Part shown: positions 1-5,095 of the stretch, one piece after another
Numbering within the stretch: position 1 is the stretch's first letter
How the letters are laid out: each line of letters opens with the position of its first letter
NCBI GenBank assembly: GCA_002360455.1
Contig: DEQQ01000041.1
Span: 1 to 5,161, forward strand
DNA from: Saprospiraceae bacterium UBA3362
GTDB taxonomy: Bacteria > Bacteroidota > Bacteroidia > Chitinophagales > Saprospiraceae
Length of the DNA stretch: 5,161 nt
Direction: 5' to 3'
Made by a program: the position numbers and the translations under genes
The notes under the pieces: model-generated
Databases searched by the model: none
The model's input: only the letters and a program-made list of their open reading frames with translations
Told to the model about the DNA's origin: nothing

Positions 1-102
1 GGTTTCAGGTGCATTTGTAGGAATGGAAGTTTTTTCAGCTTCCTTTGCTTTACAAGAGATCATCAAAGTCAACCAAGCTAAAAGAATTACAATTCGAGCC
101 AT
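1..102 (-). CDS. Putative lipoprotein, N-terminal part only (runs off the left edge)
   Basis: Reading leftwards from the ATG at 102-100, the frame stays open for 34 codons to the window edge. The product begins MARIVILLAWLTLMISC: one arginine, a hydrophobic stretch (residues 4-15) and then Cys17 in an I-S-C context. This is a type II (lipoprotein) signal peptide, so the mature protein should start at Cys17 and carry lipid. The following residues, KAKEAE, are charged; Bacteroidota lipoprotein export signals are also charged just after the cysteine, so outer-membrane or surface placement is possible but not shown. The mature part seen so far (to residue 34) is a polar linker rich in Lys, Glu, Thr and Pro, and no domain is visible. 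It lies 25 bases downstream of the aquaporin gene on the same strand, consistent with an operon. The function is unknown. Confidence 0.6.
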   Translation of the reverse strand, partial: MARIVILLAWLTLMISCKAKEAEKTSIPTNAPET

Positions 103-127
103 ATTTTAAAGTTTATGTCTTACAAAA

Positions 128-748
128 TTAATCCTTTCCGTTGATATATAAAAATACATAGGCCGCAGCTGCTGCTCCAATGATCTGGCCAATGATATAA
201 ATCCAAATATCACTAAAATGATTGAGTCCTGCCACACTATTTCCCAAAGCGGCAGCGGGATTAAATAATCCGCCGGAAATTGAATTCATTGCAAAAGAAC
301 CCGCTGTCCAACACAGTCCAATGGCCAAGCCATAAAAGGAATTGCCCATAGTATCCTTGGCGGTGGCGACATTCAGTACAACAAACACCAATGCAAAGGT
401 CCCCAGCAATTCTCCTACCATGCATTGCGGTACTTTCGATCCGATTTCAATGGGGGTTCCTACATTCATCAAGAAGGTAGAACTCACCAAACCGGCTACA
501 CCTGCAGCCAAAAATTGGGTCAAAATATAAGATGGAACATCTGACACCGAACACTTTCCCCTTAGAAATACAGCTATGGTGACAGCCGGATTAAAATGTC
601 CACCGGAAATATGCCCTCCGGCAAAAATCATGACCATATACATGGCTCCAACGGCCAATGGAGTCATGGCGGTTTTTGACATTAAACAAAGAGTGAGGGT
701 AAGGACCAAAAAAAAGGTGCCGATAAATTCAGTAAGCAGTTTCTTCAT
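128..748 (-). CDS. MIP-family channel protein (aquaporin-like), atypical selectivity filter
   Basis: Inner-membrane channel of the major intrinsic protein family, which passes water or small neutral solutes. The 206-residue length suits bacterial members. Numbering from the ATG, hydrophobic segments fall near residues 4-23, 30-45, 74-94, 109-129, 136-156 and 181-202, giving six helices. The half-helix boxes are GGHFNPAVT (NPA at 53-55) and GGLFNPAAALG (NPA at 163-165). The second NPA is followed by Ala instead of the usual Arg, and Ser151 sits where water channels often have His, so the pore looks wide and unlike a strict water channel. The substrate cannot be named (water, glycerol, other small solutes). 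I use ATG at 748; the codon just before it is a TTG that could extend the protein by one residue. It is divergent from ribD and is followed by a lipoprotein gene. The family call is firm. Confidence 0.93.
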   Translation of the reverse strand: MKKLLTEFIGTFFLVLTLTLCLMSKTAMTPLAVGAMYMVMIFAGGHISGGHFNPAVTIAVFLRGKCSVSDVPSYILTQFLAAGVAGLVSSTFLMNVGTPIEIGSKVPQCMVGELLGTFALVFVVLNVATAKDTMGNSFYGLAIGLCWTAGSFAMNSISGGLFNPAAALGNSVAGLNHFSDIWIYIIGQIIGAAAAAYVFLYINGKD

Positions 749-751
749 CAA

Positions 752-798
752 GCTTGAGTTTTGTTCACAATGAGAAAATTTATACTTTGTGACCTTAA
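752..798. promoter_or_regulatory. Divergent promoter region between the aquaporin gene and ribD
   Basis: This short gap must hold both promoters. On the plus strand, TTG (761-763) and TATACTTTG (781-789) are 17 bases apart and resemble the Bacteroidota -33/-7 pair (TTG and TAnnTTTG), with one base of misfit inside the -7 element. On the minus strand, TAAATTTT (782-775) matches seven of eight positions of TAnnTTTG and would start the channel transcript around 768, but no clear -33 TTG is seen. The two -7 elements overlap at 781-782. A 6-bp inverted repeat, TCACAA (765-770) and TTGTGA (787-792), encloses both. The elements were matched by eye only. Confidence 0.4.
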
Positions 799-1797
799 TT
801 GAACCGAGACGTAAATCTAATCAATTTGTTCACACCAACAGATCAATTTTTTATGCAACAATGCCATTCTATTGCAAAAAGAGGAATTGGCACTGTCTCG
901 CCCAATCCTCCTGTAGGGGCCTTGATTAAAGTAGATGACCAAATCCTATCTACAGGTTATCATAAATCTTATGGCGGACCCCACGCAGAAATTCAAGCTA
1001 TTAAAAATGCTCTTGAGTTCCAGCCCGATCTACTGACTCGTTCTACTTTGTATGTAAGTTTGGAACCCTGTTGTCATTACGGCAAAACACCGCCCTGTGT
1101 GAATGAAATCATAGATCGTGGAATACCTAAAGTAGTATTTGGATGTTATGATCCTCATCCTTTGGTTTCAGGCAAAGGAGCAGAATATCTACGAAAAGCA
1201 GGGATAGAAGTAGTGGGGCCTTTGCTTGAAAAAGAATCTCTTGATCTTATTAGTGCCTTTACAACCAATAGTAAAGAATACAGACCATATATTATTTTGA
1301 AATGGGCTCAAAGTTCGGACGGATTCATCTCAAGGTTGGGAGAAAGGACCGCCATCAGCCAATCTGAAACGGCTATTCTTGCTCATAAATGGCGCTCTGA
1401 GGCAGATGGTATTCTCATCGGGCGTACAACTTATGAAATTGATCAGCCCATGCTCAACAATAGGTTTTATGCCGGTAAATCTCCTCAAGTTTTTGTTTTA
1501 AGCTCTGATCCTGCATTCAATACAAAGGAAAAATGGACTGTCATCAACTCGAACAACTCAAGCGAATTTCAGAAAAAAATTTCTGACTTACTCAAGCTAA
1601 AAATCGGAATTCTCTTAGTAGAAGGTGGATCAAAAACTATTCAGCTGTTTCTTGATCTTGGACTCTGGGATGAAGCTCGAATAATAACAAACTCCAAATC
1701 CTTGCAAAATGGCCTCAAAGCTCCGGTCTGTACTGGTGTTCTAAAAGAAAAATATACATTAGCTAAAGATCTAATATGTGTTTTGAAAAGAAAATAG
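799..1797 (+). CDS. ribD: Bifunctional riboflavin biosynthesis protein RibD (pyrimidine deaminase / reductase)
   Basis: Catalyses two successive cytoplasmic steps of riboflavin synthesis: deamination of 2,5-diamino-6-ribosylamino-pyrimidinone 5'-phosphate, then NADPH-dependent reduction of the ribosyl group. The N-terminal zinc deaminase domain (about residues 15-155) has SPNPPVG (34-40), the HAE motif (His62, Glu64) and zinc ligands Cys91 and Cys100 in EPCCHYGKTPPC. The reductase domain (about 162-330) opens with PYIILKWAQSSDG and contains IDQPMLNNR, VEGG (274-277) and WDEARIITN, as in Bacteroidota RibD. At 332 residues it is slightly shorter than the E. coli protein (about 367). The start is TTG: a TAA stop lies directly before 799, and the first in-frame ATG (853) would cut into the conserved DxFFM helix. 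A TTG at 826 would give a more family-like N-terminus and is the main alternative. No FMN riboswitch fits upstream. Confidence 0.95.
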   Translation: MNRDVNLINLFTPTDQFFMQQCHSIAKRGIGTVSPNPPVGALIKVDDQILSTGYHKSYGGPHAEIQAIKNALEFQPDLLTRSTLYVSLEPCCHYGKTPPCVNEIIDRGIPKVVFGCYDPHPLVSGKGAEYLRKAGIEVVGPLLEKESLDLISAFTTNSKEYRPYIILKWAQSSDGFISRLGERTAISQSETAILAHKWRSEADGILIGRTTYEIDQPMLNNRFYAGKSPQVFVLSSDPAFNTKEKWTVINSNNSSEFQKKISDLLKLKIGILLVEGGSKTIQLFLDLGLWDEARIITNSKSLQNGLKAPVCTGVLKEKYTLAKDLICVLKRK

Positions 1798-1895
1798 CGA
1801 GACTTTGGTTAAAATTGTTTTAAATTAATACAATGAACGGCTCAAACAGTTGAATACTACGTCTTTTTATCGTTCTTTTGCAGTAAGAATTCGGC
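1798..1895 (+). promoter_or_regulatory. Intergenic region with likely promoter of the thioredoxin-like gene
   Basis: A TTG at 1850-1852 is followed after 20 bases by TTCTTTTG (1873-1880), which matches seven of eight positions of the Bacteroidota -7 element TAnnTTTG. Transcription would then start near 1887, leaving a leader of only about 10 bases before the ATG at 1896. Just after ribD, TTAAAA (1809-1814) and TTTTAA (1818-1823) could pair around a 3-base loop, but with no G-C pairs this is a very weak terminator candidate. Confidence 0.4.
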
Positions 1896-2432
1896 ATGAA
1901 GAAAAATTTTAAATTTTTAGCTTTTTGGATTTCCTTTAGTATTTGTTCCTCCGGTTACAATGCCTTTGGGCAAAATGAGCAAATTAACTGGCTTACTTGG
2001 GAACAGGCACAGGAGCTCATGAAGATAACCAAAAAGAAAATGTTGGTCGATCTTTATACTGAGTGGTGTACAATGTGCAAAAAAATGGATTACTCAACCT
2101 TTAAAGATCCTGAGGTCATAAAATATCTCAACCAAAATTTTTACGTGGTCAAATTCAATGCAGAGGATAGAGATAACATTTTTTTCAAAGATAGAATATA
2201 CAAATTTATACCAAAAGGAAGCAGAGGCTATCATGAACTTGCCGTGGAAATTGCCAATGGTCAATTATTTTATCCGACAATTGTTTTTATAGATGAGGAT
2301 CTCAATATTGTTCAACCCATTCCCGGTTATCAGGATGCTGATTCATTCGAAATGATTACCAATTATTGGGGTGGAAATTTTTATAAAAACACTCCTTGGA
2401 GTAAGTATCAAGAACACTACAAGAAAAAATAA
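1896..2432 (+). CDS. Secreted thioredoxin-fold protein (Thioredoxin_7-like)
   Basis: Probable periplasmic thiol-disulfide protein of 178 residues. Residues 1-25 form a Sec signal peptide: a KKNFK start, a hydrophobic core, and an AFG|Q cleavage site of the kind common in Bacteroidota. The thioredoxin fold follows (about 33-150): strand MLVDLYTEW, active site WCTMCK (Cys58, Cys61), helix with KKMDYSTF, VVKFNAED strand, the GYHELA segment (111-116) and the cis-proline loop YPT (Pro127). Such proteins resemble the C-terminal domain of DsbD and are thought to reduce or isomerise periplasmic disulfides; the partner protein is not known. The C-terminus (NYWGGNFYKNTPWSKYQ) is a tail I associate with this Bacteroidota subgroup. 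It stands alone, with its own promoter-like sequence, and is convergent with dapF. The fold and secretion calls are firm; the exact substrate is open. Confidence 0.88.
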   Translation: MKKNFKFLAFWISFSICSSGYNAFGQNEQINWLTWEQAQELMKITKKKMLVDLYTEWCTMCKKMDYSTFKDPEVIKYLNQNFYVVKFNAEDRDNIFFKDRIYKFIPKGSRGYHELAVEIANGQLFYPTIVFIDEDLNIVQPIPGYQDADSFEMITNYWGGNFYKNTPWSKYQEHYKKK

Positions 2433-2439
2433 TTTTTCT
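2422..2439. terminator. Possible weak bidirectional terminator between convergent genes
   Basis: AGAAAAA (2422-2428) and TTTTTCT (2433-2439) are perfect inverted repeats around the 4-base loop ATAA, spanning the stop codon of the thioredoxin-like gene and ending just short of the dapF stop. On either strand the right arm is a T-run, as in a shared terminator. The stem contains only one G-C pair, so intrinsic termination would be weak; it may equally be a chance A-run followed by a T-run. Confidence 0.25.
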
Positions 2440-2441
2440 GT

Positions 2442-3233
2442 TTATATTTTCAATTTTTCAACATCTATAAAACCTGAAAATACACGATGGGCAGGGCCCT
2501 TTAATATTACCTGCTGAGCACTTCTCCCGTCCATTATCATCGAAACCGTCAAGTCTCCTCCCCTACTTTTTACTTTTACATTGACCTCTCCATGCTTATG
2601 ATTCCGAATAGCAAAATAGTAAGCAGCTGCCGTTATCCCTGTACCACAAGCCAGGGTTTCGTCTTCCACTCCTCGCTCGTAAGTTCTAATGAATAAACCT
2701 TCTTCATTGAGTTGAATAAAATTGACATTAGTCCCTTCTTGACTAAATTTTTGACGCAATTGTCTTCCTTCCAACACAACATTGCAGGACTCAGGATGGT
2801 CTACTTCTTGAATTAAATGAGGAGATCCGGTGTCAACAAAAAAACCCAATGGATGATCTTGAAAGTCCGATAAATTTTTCATTCGAACGGACACTAAATC
2901 ATTTTCAATTACGGACAAATGAGCTCCATCTCGAGCTACAAAATTCAGTTCCGTTTTTCCCAATTTTTCGGCACAATACAAGGATATTGCCCTGCTGCCA
3001 TTCCCACAAAAACTGGAAAATCGACCATCGGAATTAAGGTATTTCATTTCAAAATCAAAAGAAGGATGAGGATAAACAGCTAATACGCCGTCTGCACCTA
3101 TCCCAAATCGGCGATCGCATAAACGTTCCATCAATTTTTGATCATGGAGATCCACAATCTCAAATTCCATACAATCAAATAAAATGAAATCATTTCCGCT
3201 GGCTTCCAGCTTTTCAAAAGGGATTAAATTCAC
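2442..3233 (-). CDS. dapF: Diaminopimelate epimerase DapF
   Basis: Cytoplasmic, cofactor-free racemase converting LL-2,6-diaminopimelate to the meso form, the direct precursor of lysine and the cross-linking residue of peptidoglycan. The 263 residues cover the complete two-lobed fold. Visible motifs are SGNDF (12-16), RFGIGADG (42-49), NSDG (67-70), the first catalytic cysteine in CGNGSRA (Cys76), DTGSPH, GTNVNF, and ERGVEDETLACGTG with the second catalytic cysteine (Cys196). Both cysteines of the thiol/thiolate pair are present, so the enzyme should be active. The start is GTG at 3233-3231: an in-frame TAA lies one codon upstream and the conserved SGNDF motif begins at residue 12, so no other start is reasonable. 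A clear -7 element (3260-3253) precedes it. It is not clustered with other lysine genes here; it is convergent with the thioredoxin-like gene and divergent from the protease. Confidence 0.96.
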   Translation of the reverse strand: MNLIPFEKLEASGNDFILFDCMEFEIVDLHDQKLMERLCDRRFGIGADGVLAVYPHPSFDFEMKYLNSDGRFSSFCGNGSRAISLYCAEKLGKTELNFVARDGAHLSVIENDLVSVRMKNLSDFQDHPLGFFVDTGSPHLIQEVDHPESCNVVLEGRQLRQKFSQEGTNVNFIQLNEEGLFIRTYERGVEDETLACGTGITAAAYYFAIRNHKHGEVNVKVKSRGGDLTVSMIMDGRSAQQVILKGPAHRVFSGFIDVEKLKI

Positions 3234-3252
3234 TTTTTAGCTAATTTGAAAT

Positions 3253-3260
3253 CAAAGATA
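3253..3260 (-). promoter_or_regulatory. Probable -7 promoter element of dapF
   Basis: Read on the minus strand this is TATCTTTG, an exact match to the Bacteroidota consensus TAnnTTTG. Initiation about 7 bases further on (near 3246) would leave a leader of roughly 13 bases before the GTG start at 3233. No TTG lies at the usual -33 distance (the matching stretch 3278-3286 is AT-only), so the promoter call rests on the -7 box and its position. Confidence 0.45.
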
Positions 3261-3307
3261 AAGAATCACAGATCTGTTTATTAATATCCTTTTAAAAAAT
3301 ATTTATT

Positions 3308-3322
3308 TAGGATAGAATCCTA
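3308..3322. repeat. Perfect inverted repeat TAGGAT-AGA-ATCCTA upstream of htrA
   Basis: Two 6-base arms (3308-3313 and 3317-3322) pair perfectly around a 3-base centre. The repeat lies 12 bases before the TATTTTTG box at 3335, which is where the -33 region of the protease promoter should be. It is therefore well placed to be an operator, although a chance palindrome in AT-rich DNA is possible. Confidence 0.4.
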
Positions 3323-3334
3323 TTAATTAGGCAC

Positions 3335-3342
3335 TATTTTTG
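3335..3342 (+). promoter_or_regulatory. Probable -7 promoter element of the HtrA-type protease gene
   Basis: TATTTTTG is an exact match to TAnnTTTG. Transcription would begin near 3349, giving a leader of about 55 bases to the ATG at 3404 or 85 bases to the ATG at 3434. No -33 TTG is present at the right distance; the inverted repeat at 3308-3322 lies there instead, which would fit a promoter needing an activator or controlled by a repressor. Confidence 0.42.
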
Positions 3343-3375
3343 ATATGAATAAGTTGAAATTTATCGTTTATTAAC

Positions 3376-3406
3376 CATTAAAATTAGAAAAATCATAATT
3401 TTAATG
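3376..3406 (+). repeat. 11-bp perfect inverted repeat overlapping the first ATG of htrA
   Basis: CATTAAAATTA (3376-3386) and TAATTTTAATG (3396-3406) are exact reverse complements around the 9-base spacer GAAAAATCA. The last three bases of the right arm are the ATG at 3404-3406. In the predicted leader RNA this would form a hairpin covering that start codon; in DNA it could be an operator. The arms have only one G-C pair each, so RNA stability would be modest. Confidence 0.55.
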
Positions 3407-4873
3407 ATCATTTTCCAAAAACAAACCATGGGAATGAAATCAAATCTCGGAATTCAAATTATTGTCTCGGCATTAACTGCAGGTCTTGTTTATTTTGGTC
3501 TGCATAAATTGGACAACTCTCACCAAACCAACAGTTCTCCGTTGAGCTCAAATACTGCGCAAGATGGATTACTGAATAAATTTTTGATGAGCGACAGATT
3601 CAATTCAAAATTGCTTTCTGCTTATCCTAACAATTTCGTCACAGCAGCTCAGCTCAGCACTCCGGCGGTAGTTTATATTGAAACATCAAGAAATAAAGAA
3701 ACAGATCATTTTTTAGAACCCTTCCAAAAATCAGGCTCCGGCTCAGGAGTCATTATATCAAACAATGGGATGATAGTAACCAATTATCATGTAATAGAAG
3801 AAGCTGAAAGTATAAGCGTTTTACTTAATGACCAAAGAGAATACAAAGCCAAACTTTTGGGTACAGACCCCGGAACCGATTTGGCCCTATTAAAGATTGA
3901 AGAAGAAAATCTGCCTTTTGTTGTCTTTGGCAACTCAGATTCTTTGCTTGTAGGAGAATGGGTTTTGGCCGTTGGAAATCCCTTTAGACTCCAATCTACA
4001 GTAACAGCAGGAATTGTCTCAGCCAAAGCAAGAAATATTCAAATTCTAAATTCTAGACAATATTCCATTGAATCTTTTATCCAAACCGACGCAGCTGTTA
4101 ATCCCGGCAACAGCGGAGGCGCATTGGTCAATAGTATGGGAGAACTTGTAGGGATCAATACGGCTATTATGAGCACATCGGGAAGATATGAGGGTTACTC
4201 CTTTTCTATACCAAGCAATTTGGTGAGGAAGGTGATCTCAGATATCCAAGAGTACGGAGCTGTGCAACGAGGACTGCTAGGCATAATGATTCAAAATGTA
4301 ACAAACGAATCCGCTAAACAACTAAAGTTATCCAAAGTAGAGGGCGTTCAAGTTAGCTCCATTACGCCTGAGGGTGCGGCAGATGCTTCCGGGCTAAAAA
4401 TTGATGATGTCATTTTAAAAATAAATAATAGAAACGTAAAAACTGTCCCCGAATTACAAGAAATTGTTGCAGGATTTAAACCTGGAGATCAGATTCAAAT
4501 TCAGTATTCTCGAAATGGTGAAGTCCAATCTACTGTTGCAACATTGCGGAATCAAGCCAATACTTTGGATCTTATTACTACAAGAAAAGACAAAATACTA
4601 ACGGACTTAGGATTTGAATTAAGAAATTTGACTGAAGCAGAGAGAAAAATGATCAAACAAGAAGGAATAAAAGTCTTGAGTATCTACCAAAATAGCATTA
4701 TTTCTAAAACCAACATGTCTCCAAGTTTTATCATAACAAAAATCAATGGTCATAAAATTAACAATGTTGATGACTTTATCAAGGAATTAGAATCGGCTGA
4801 CGATTCAGTTTTACTGCATGGCGTATATGAAAATTACAAGGGTATTTTTCCATATCAATTTAAACTAAAATAA
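3404..4873 (+). CDS. Do/HtrA-family periplasmic serine protease with two PDZ domains
   Basis: Degrades or chaperones misfolded envelope proteins in the periplasm, like DegP/DegQ. Residues 15-33 form one hydrophobic segment after a short basic start, either a signal peptide or an N-terminal membrane anchor. The trypsin-like domain (about 65-285) has SGSGSGVII, then the triad His129 (TNYHVI), Asp159 (GTDLALLKI) and Ser237 (NPGNSGGAL); the 30-residue His-Asp spacing matches DegP. PDZ1 (about 289-380) begins with the GLLGI ligand-binding loop. PDZ2 (about 402-489) is recognisable by LGFEL and ITKINGHKINNVDDF and is more divergent. The LA loop between YIETS and GSGSG is short. Length (489) is normal for Bacteroidota Do proteases. 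In-frame ATGs occur at 3404, 3428 and 3434. I report the longest frame, but MKSNLG at 3434 would give a more typical signal-sequence start. It is probably monocistronic and stress-regulated (inference). Confidence 0.95.
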   Translation: MIIFQKQTMGMKSNLGIQIIVSALTAGLVYFGLHKLDNSHQTNSSPLSSNTAQDGLLNKFLMSDRFNSKLLSAYPNNFVTAAQLSTPAVVYIETSRNKETDHFLEPFQKSGSGSGVIISNNGMIVTNYHVIEEAESISVLLNDQREYKAKLLGTDPGTDLALLKIEEENLPFVVFGNSDSLLVGEWVLAVGNPFRLQSTVTAGIVSAKARNIQILNSRQYSIESFIQTDAAVNPGNSGGALVNSMGELVGINTAIMSTSGRYEGYSFSIPSNLVRKVISDIQEYGAVQRGLLGIMIQNVTNESAKQLKLSKVEGVQVSSITPEGAADASGLKIDDVILKINNRNVKTVPELQEIVAGFKPGDQIQIQYSRNGEVQSTVATLRNQANTLDLITTRKDKILTDLGFELRNLTEAERKMIKQEGIKVLSIYQNSIISKTNMSPSFIITKINGHKINNVDDFIKELESADDSVLLHGVYENYKGIFPYQFKLK

Positions 4874-4941
4874 ATTAAAAATTAAGTTAAGCCAATTTTT
4901 TCTTTAGTTCATTTCAAAATCTTTAAAAAGATATTTTTAAA

Positions 4942-4981
4942 AAGGAAGCTGGAACAGAATTTTAATATTTTGAGCTTCTTT
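4942..4981 (+). terminator. Probable terminator hairpin of htrA
   Basis: AAGGAAGCT (4942-4950) pairs with AGCTTCTTT (4973-4981) through nine base pairs including one G-U. Inside it, after a 4-base bulge, CAGAAT (4955-4960) pairs with ATTTTG (4967-4972), with one more G-U and a 6-base loop. The structure starts 68 bases after the htrA stop. The right arm ends in CUUCUUUGU, a broken U-run rather than a strong one, so termination is likely but may be incomplete. Confidence 0.45.
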
Positions 4982-5021
4982 GTACTAATTAATAGCTAAT
5001 TATTCCATGCAATCATTGGTT

Positions 5022-5058
5022 TATGTATTATTTACTTATTTTCAAATATTAATACATA
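5022..5058. repeat. 9-bp perfect inverted repeat in the AT-rich tail
   Basis: TATGTATTA (5022-5030) and TAATACATA (5050-5058) are exact reverse complements around 19 bases. It lies 30 bases upstream of the promoter-like box at 5088, so it could be an upstream regulatory site for a gene beyond the right edge. The sequence is low in complexity, which raises the chance of coincidence. Confidence 0.35.
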
Positions 5059-5087
5059 TAAAAACTTATATATAATAAATTTATTAC

Positions 5088-5095
5088 TACCTTTG
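5088..5095 (+). promoter_or_regulatory. Promoter-like -7 element pointing out of the window
   Basis: TACCTTTG followed by GC matches TAnnTTTG exactly and would start a rightward transcript near 5102. No TTG is found 17-23 bases upstream, where the DNA is purely AT with one C. The expected gene would start beyond 5161, which gives a leader of more than 55 bases. Confidence 0.35.

Noticed and set aside
342..773. Two plus-strand open frames of 62 and 65 codons
   Set aside because: They lie antisense to the aquaporin-like gene, which has clear family motifs; their translations show no domain and are shadows of it.
752..798. Possible FMN riboswitch ahead of ribD
   Set aside because: The whole gap is 47 bases, too short for the element, and the expected conserved segments are absent.
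1809..1823. TTAAAA-TTG-TTTTAA hairpin after ribD as a terminator
   Set aside because: The six-base stem has no G-C pair and no following T-run, so it is not called as a separate terminator.
2849..3037. Plus-strand open frame of 62 codons
   Set aside because: Antisense to dapF across its conserved catalytic region; no recognisable protein features.
3787..4026. Minus-strand open frame of 79 codons
   Set aside because: Antisense to the protease domain of the HtrA-type gene, between the catalytic residues; a coding shadow.
4985..5002. Tandem CTAATTA repeat with an 11-base period
   Set aside because: TAATTA-type repeats are expected in such AT-rich DNA; nothing else supports a binding site here.
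5007..5075. 22-codon plus-strand frame encoding a hydrophobic peptide (starts MQSLVYVLF)
   Set aside because: Hydrophobicity is expected from AT-rich codons; it has no clear promoter and overlaps an inverted repeat, so chance is more likely.
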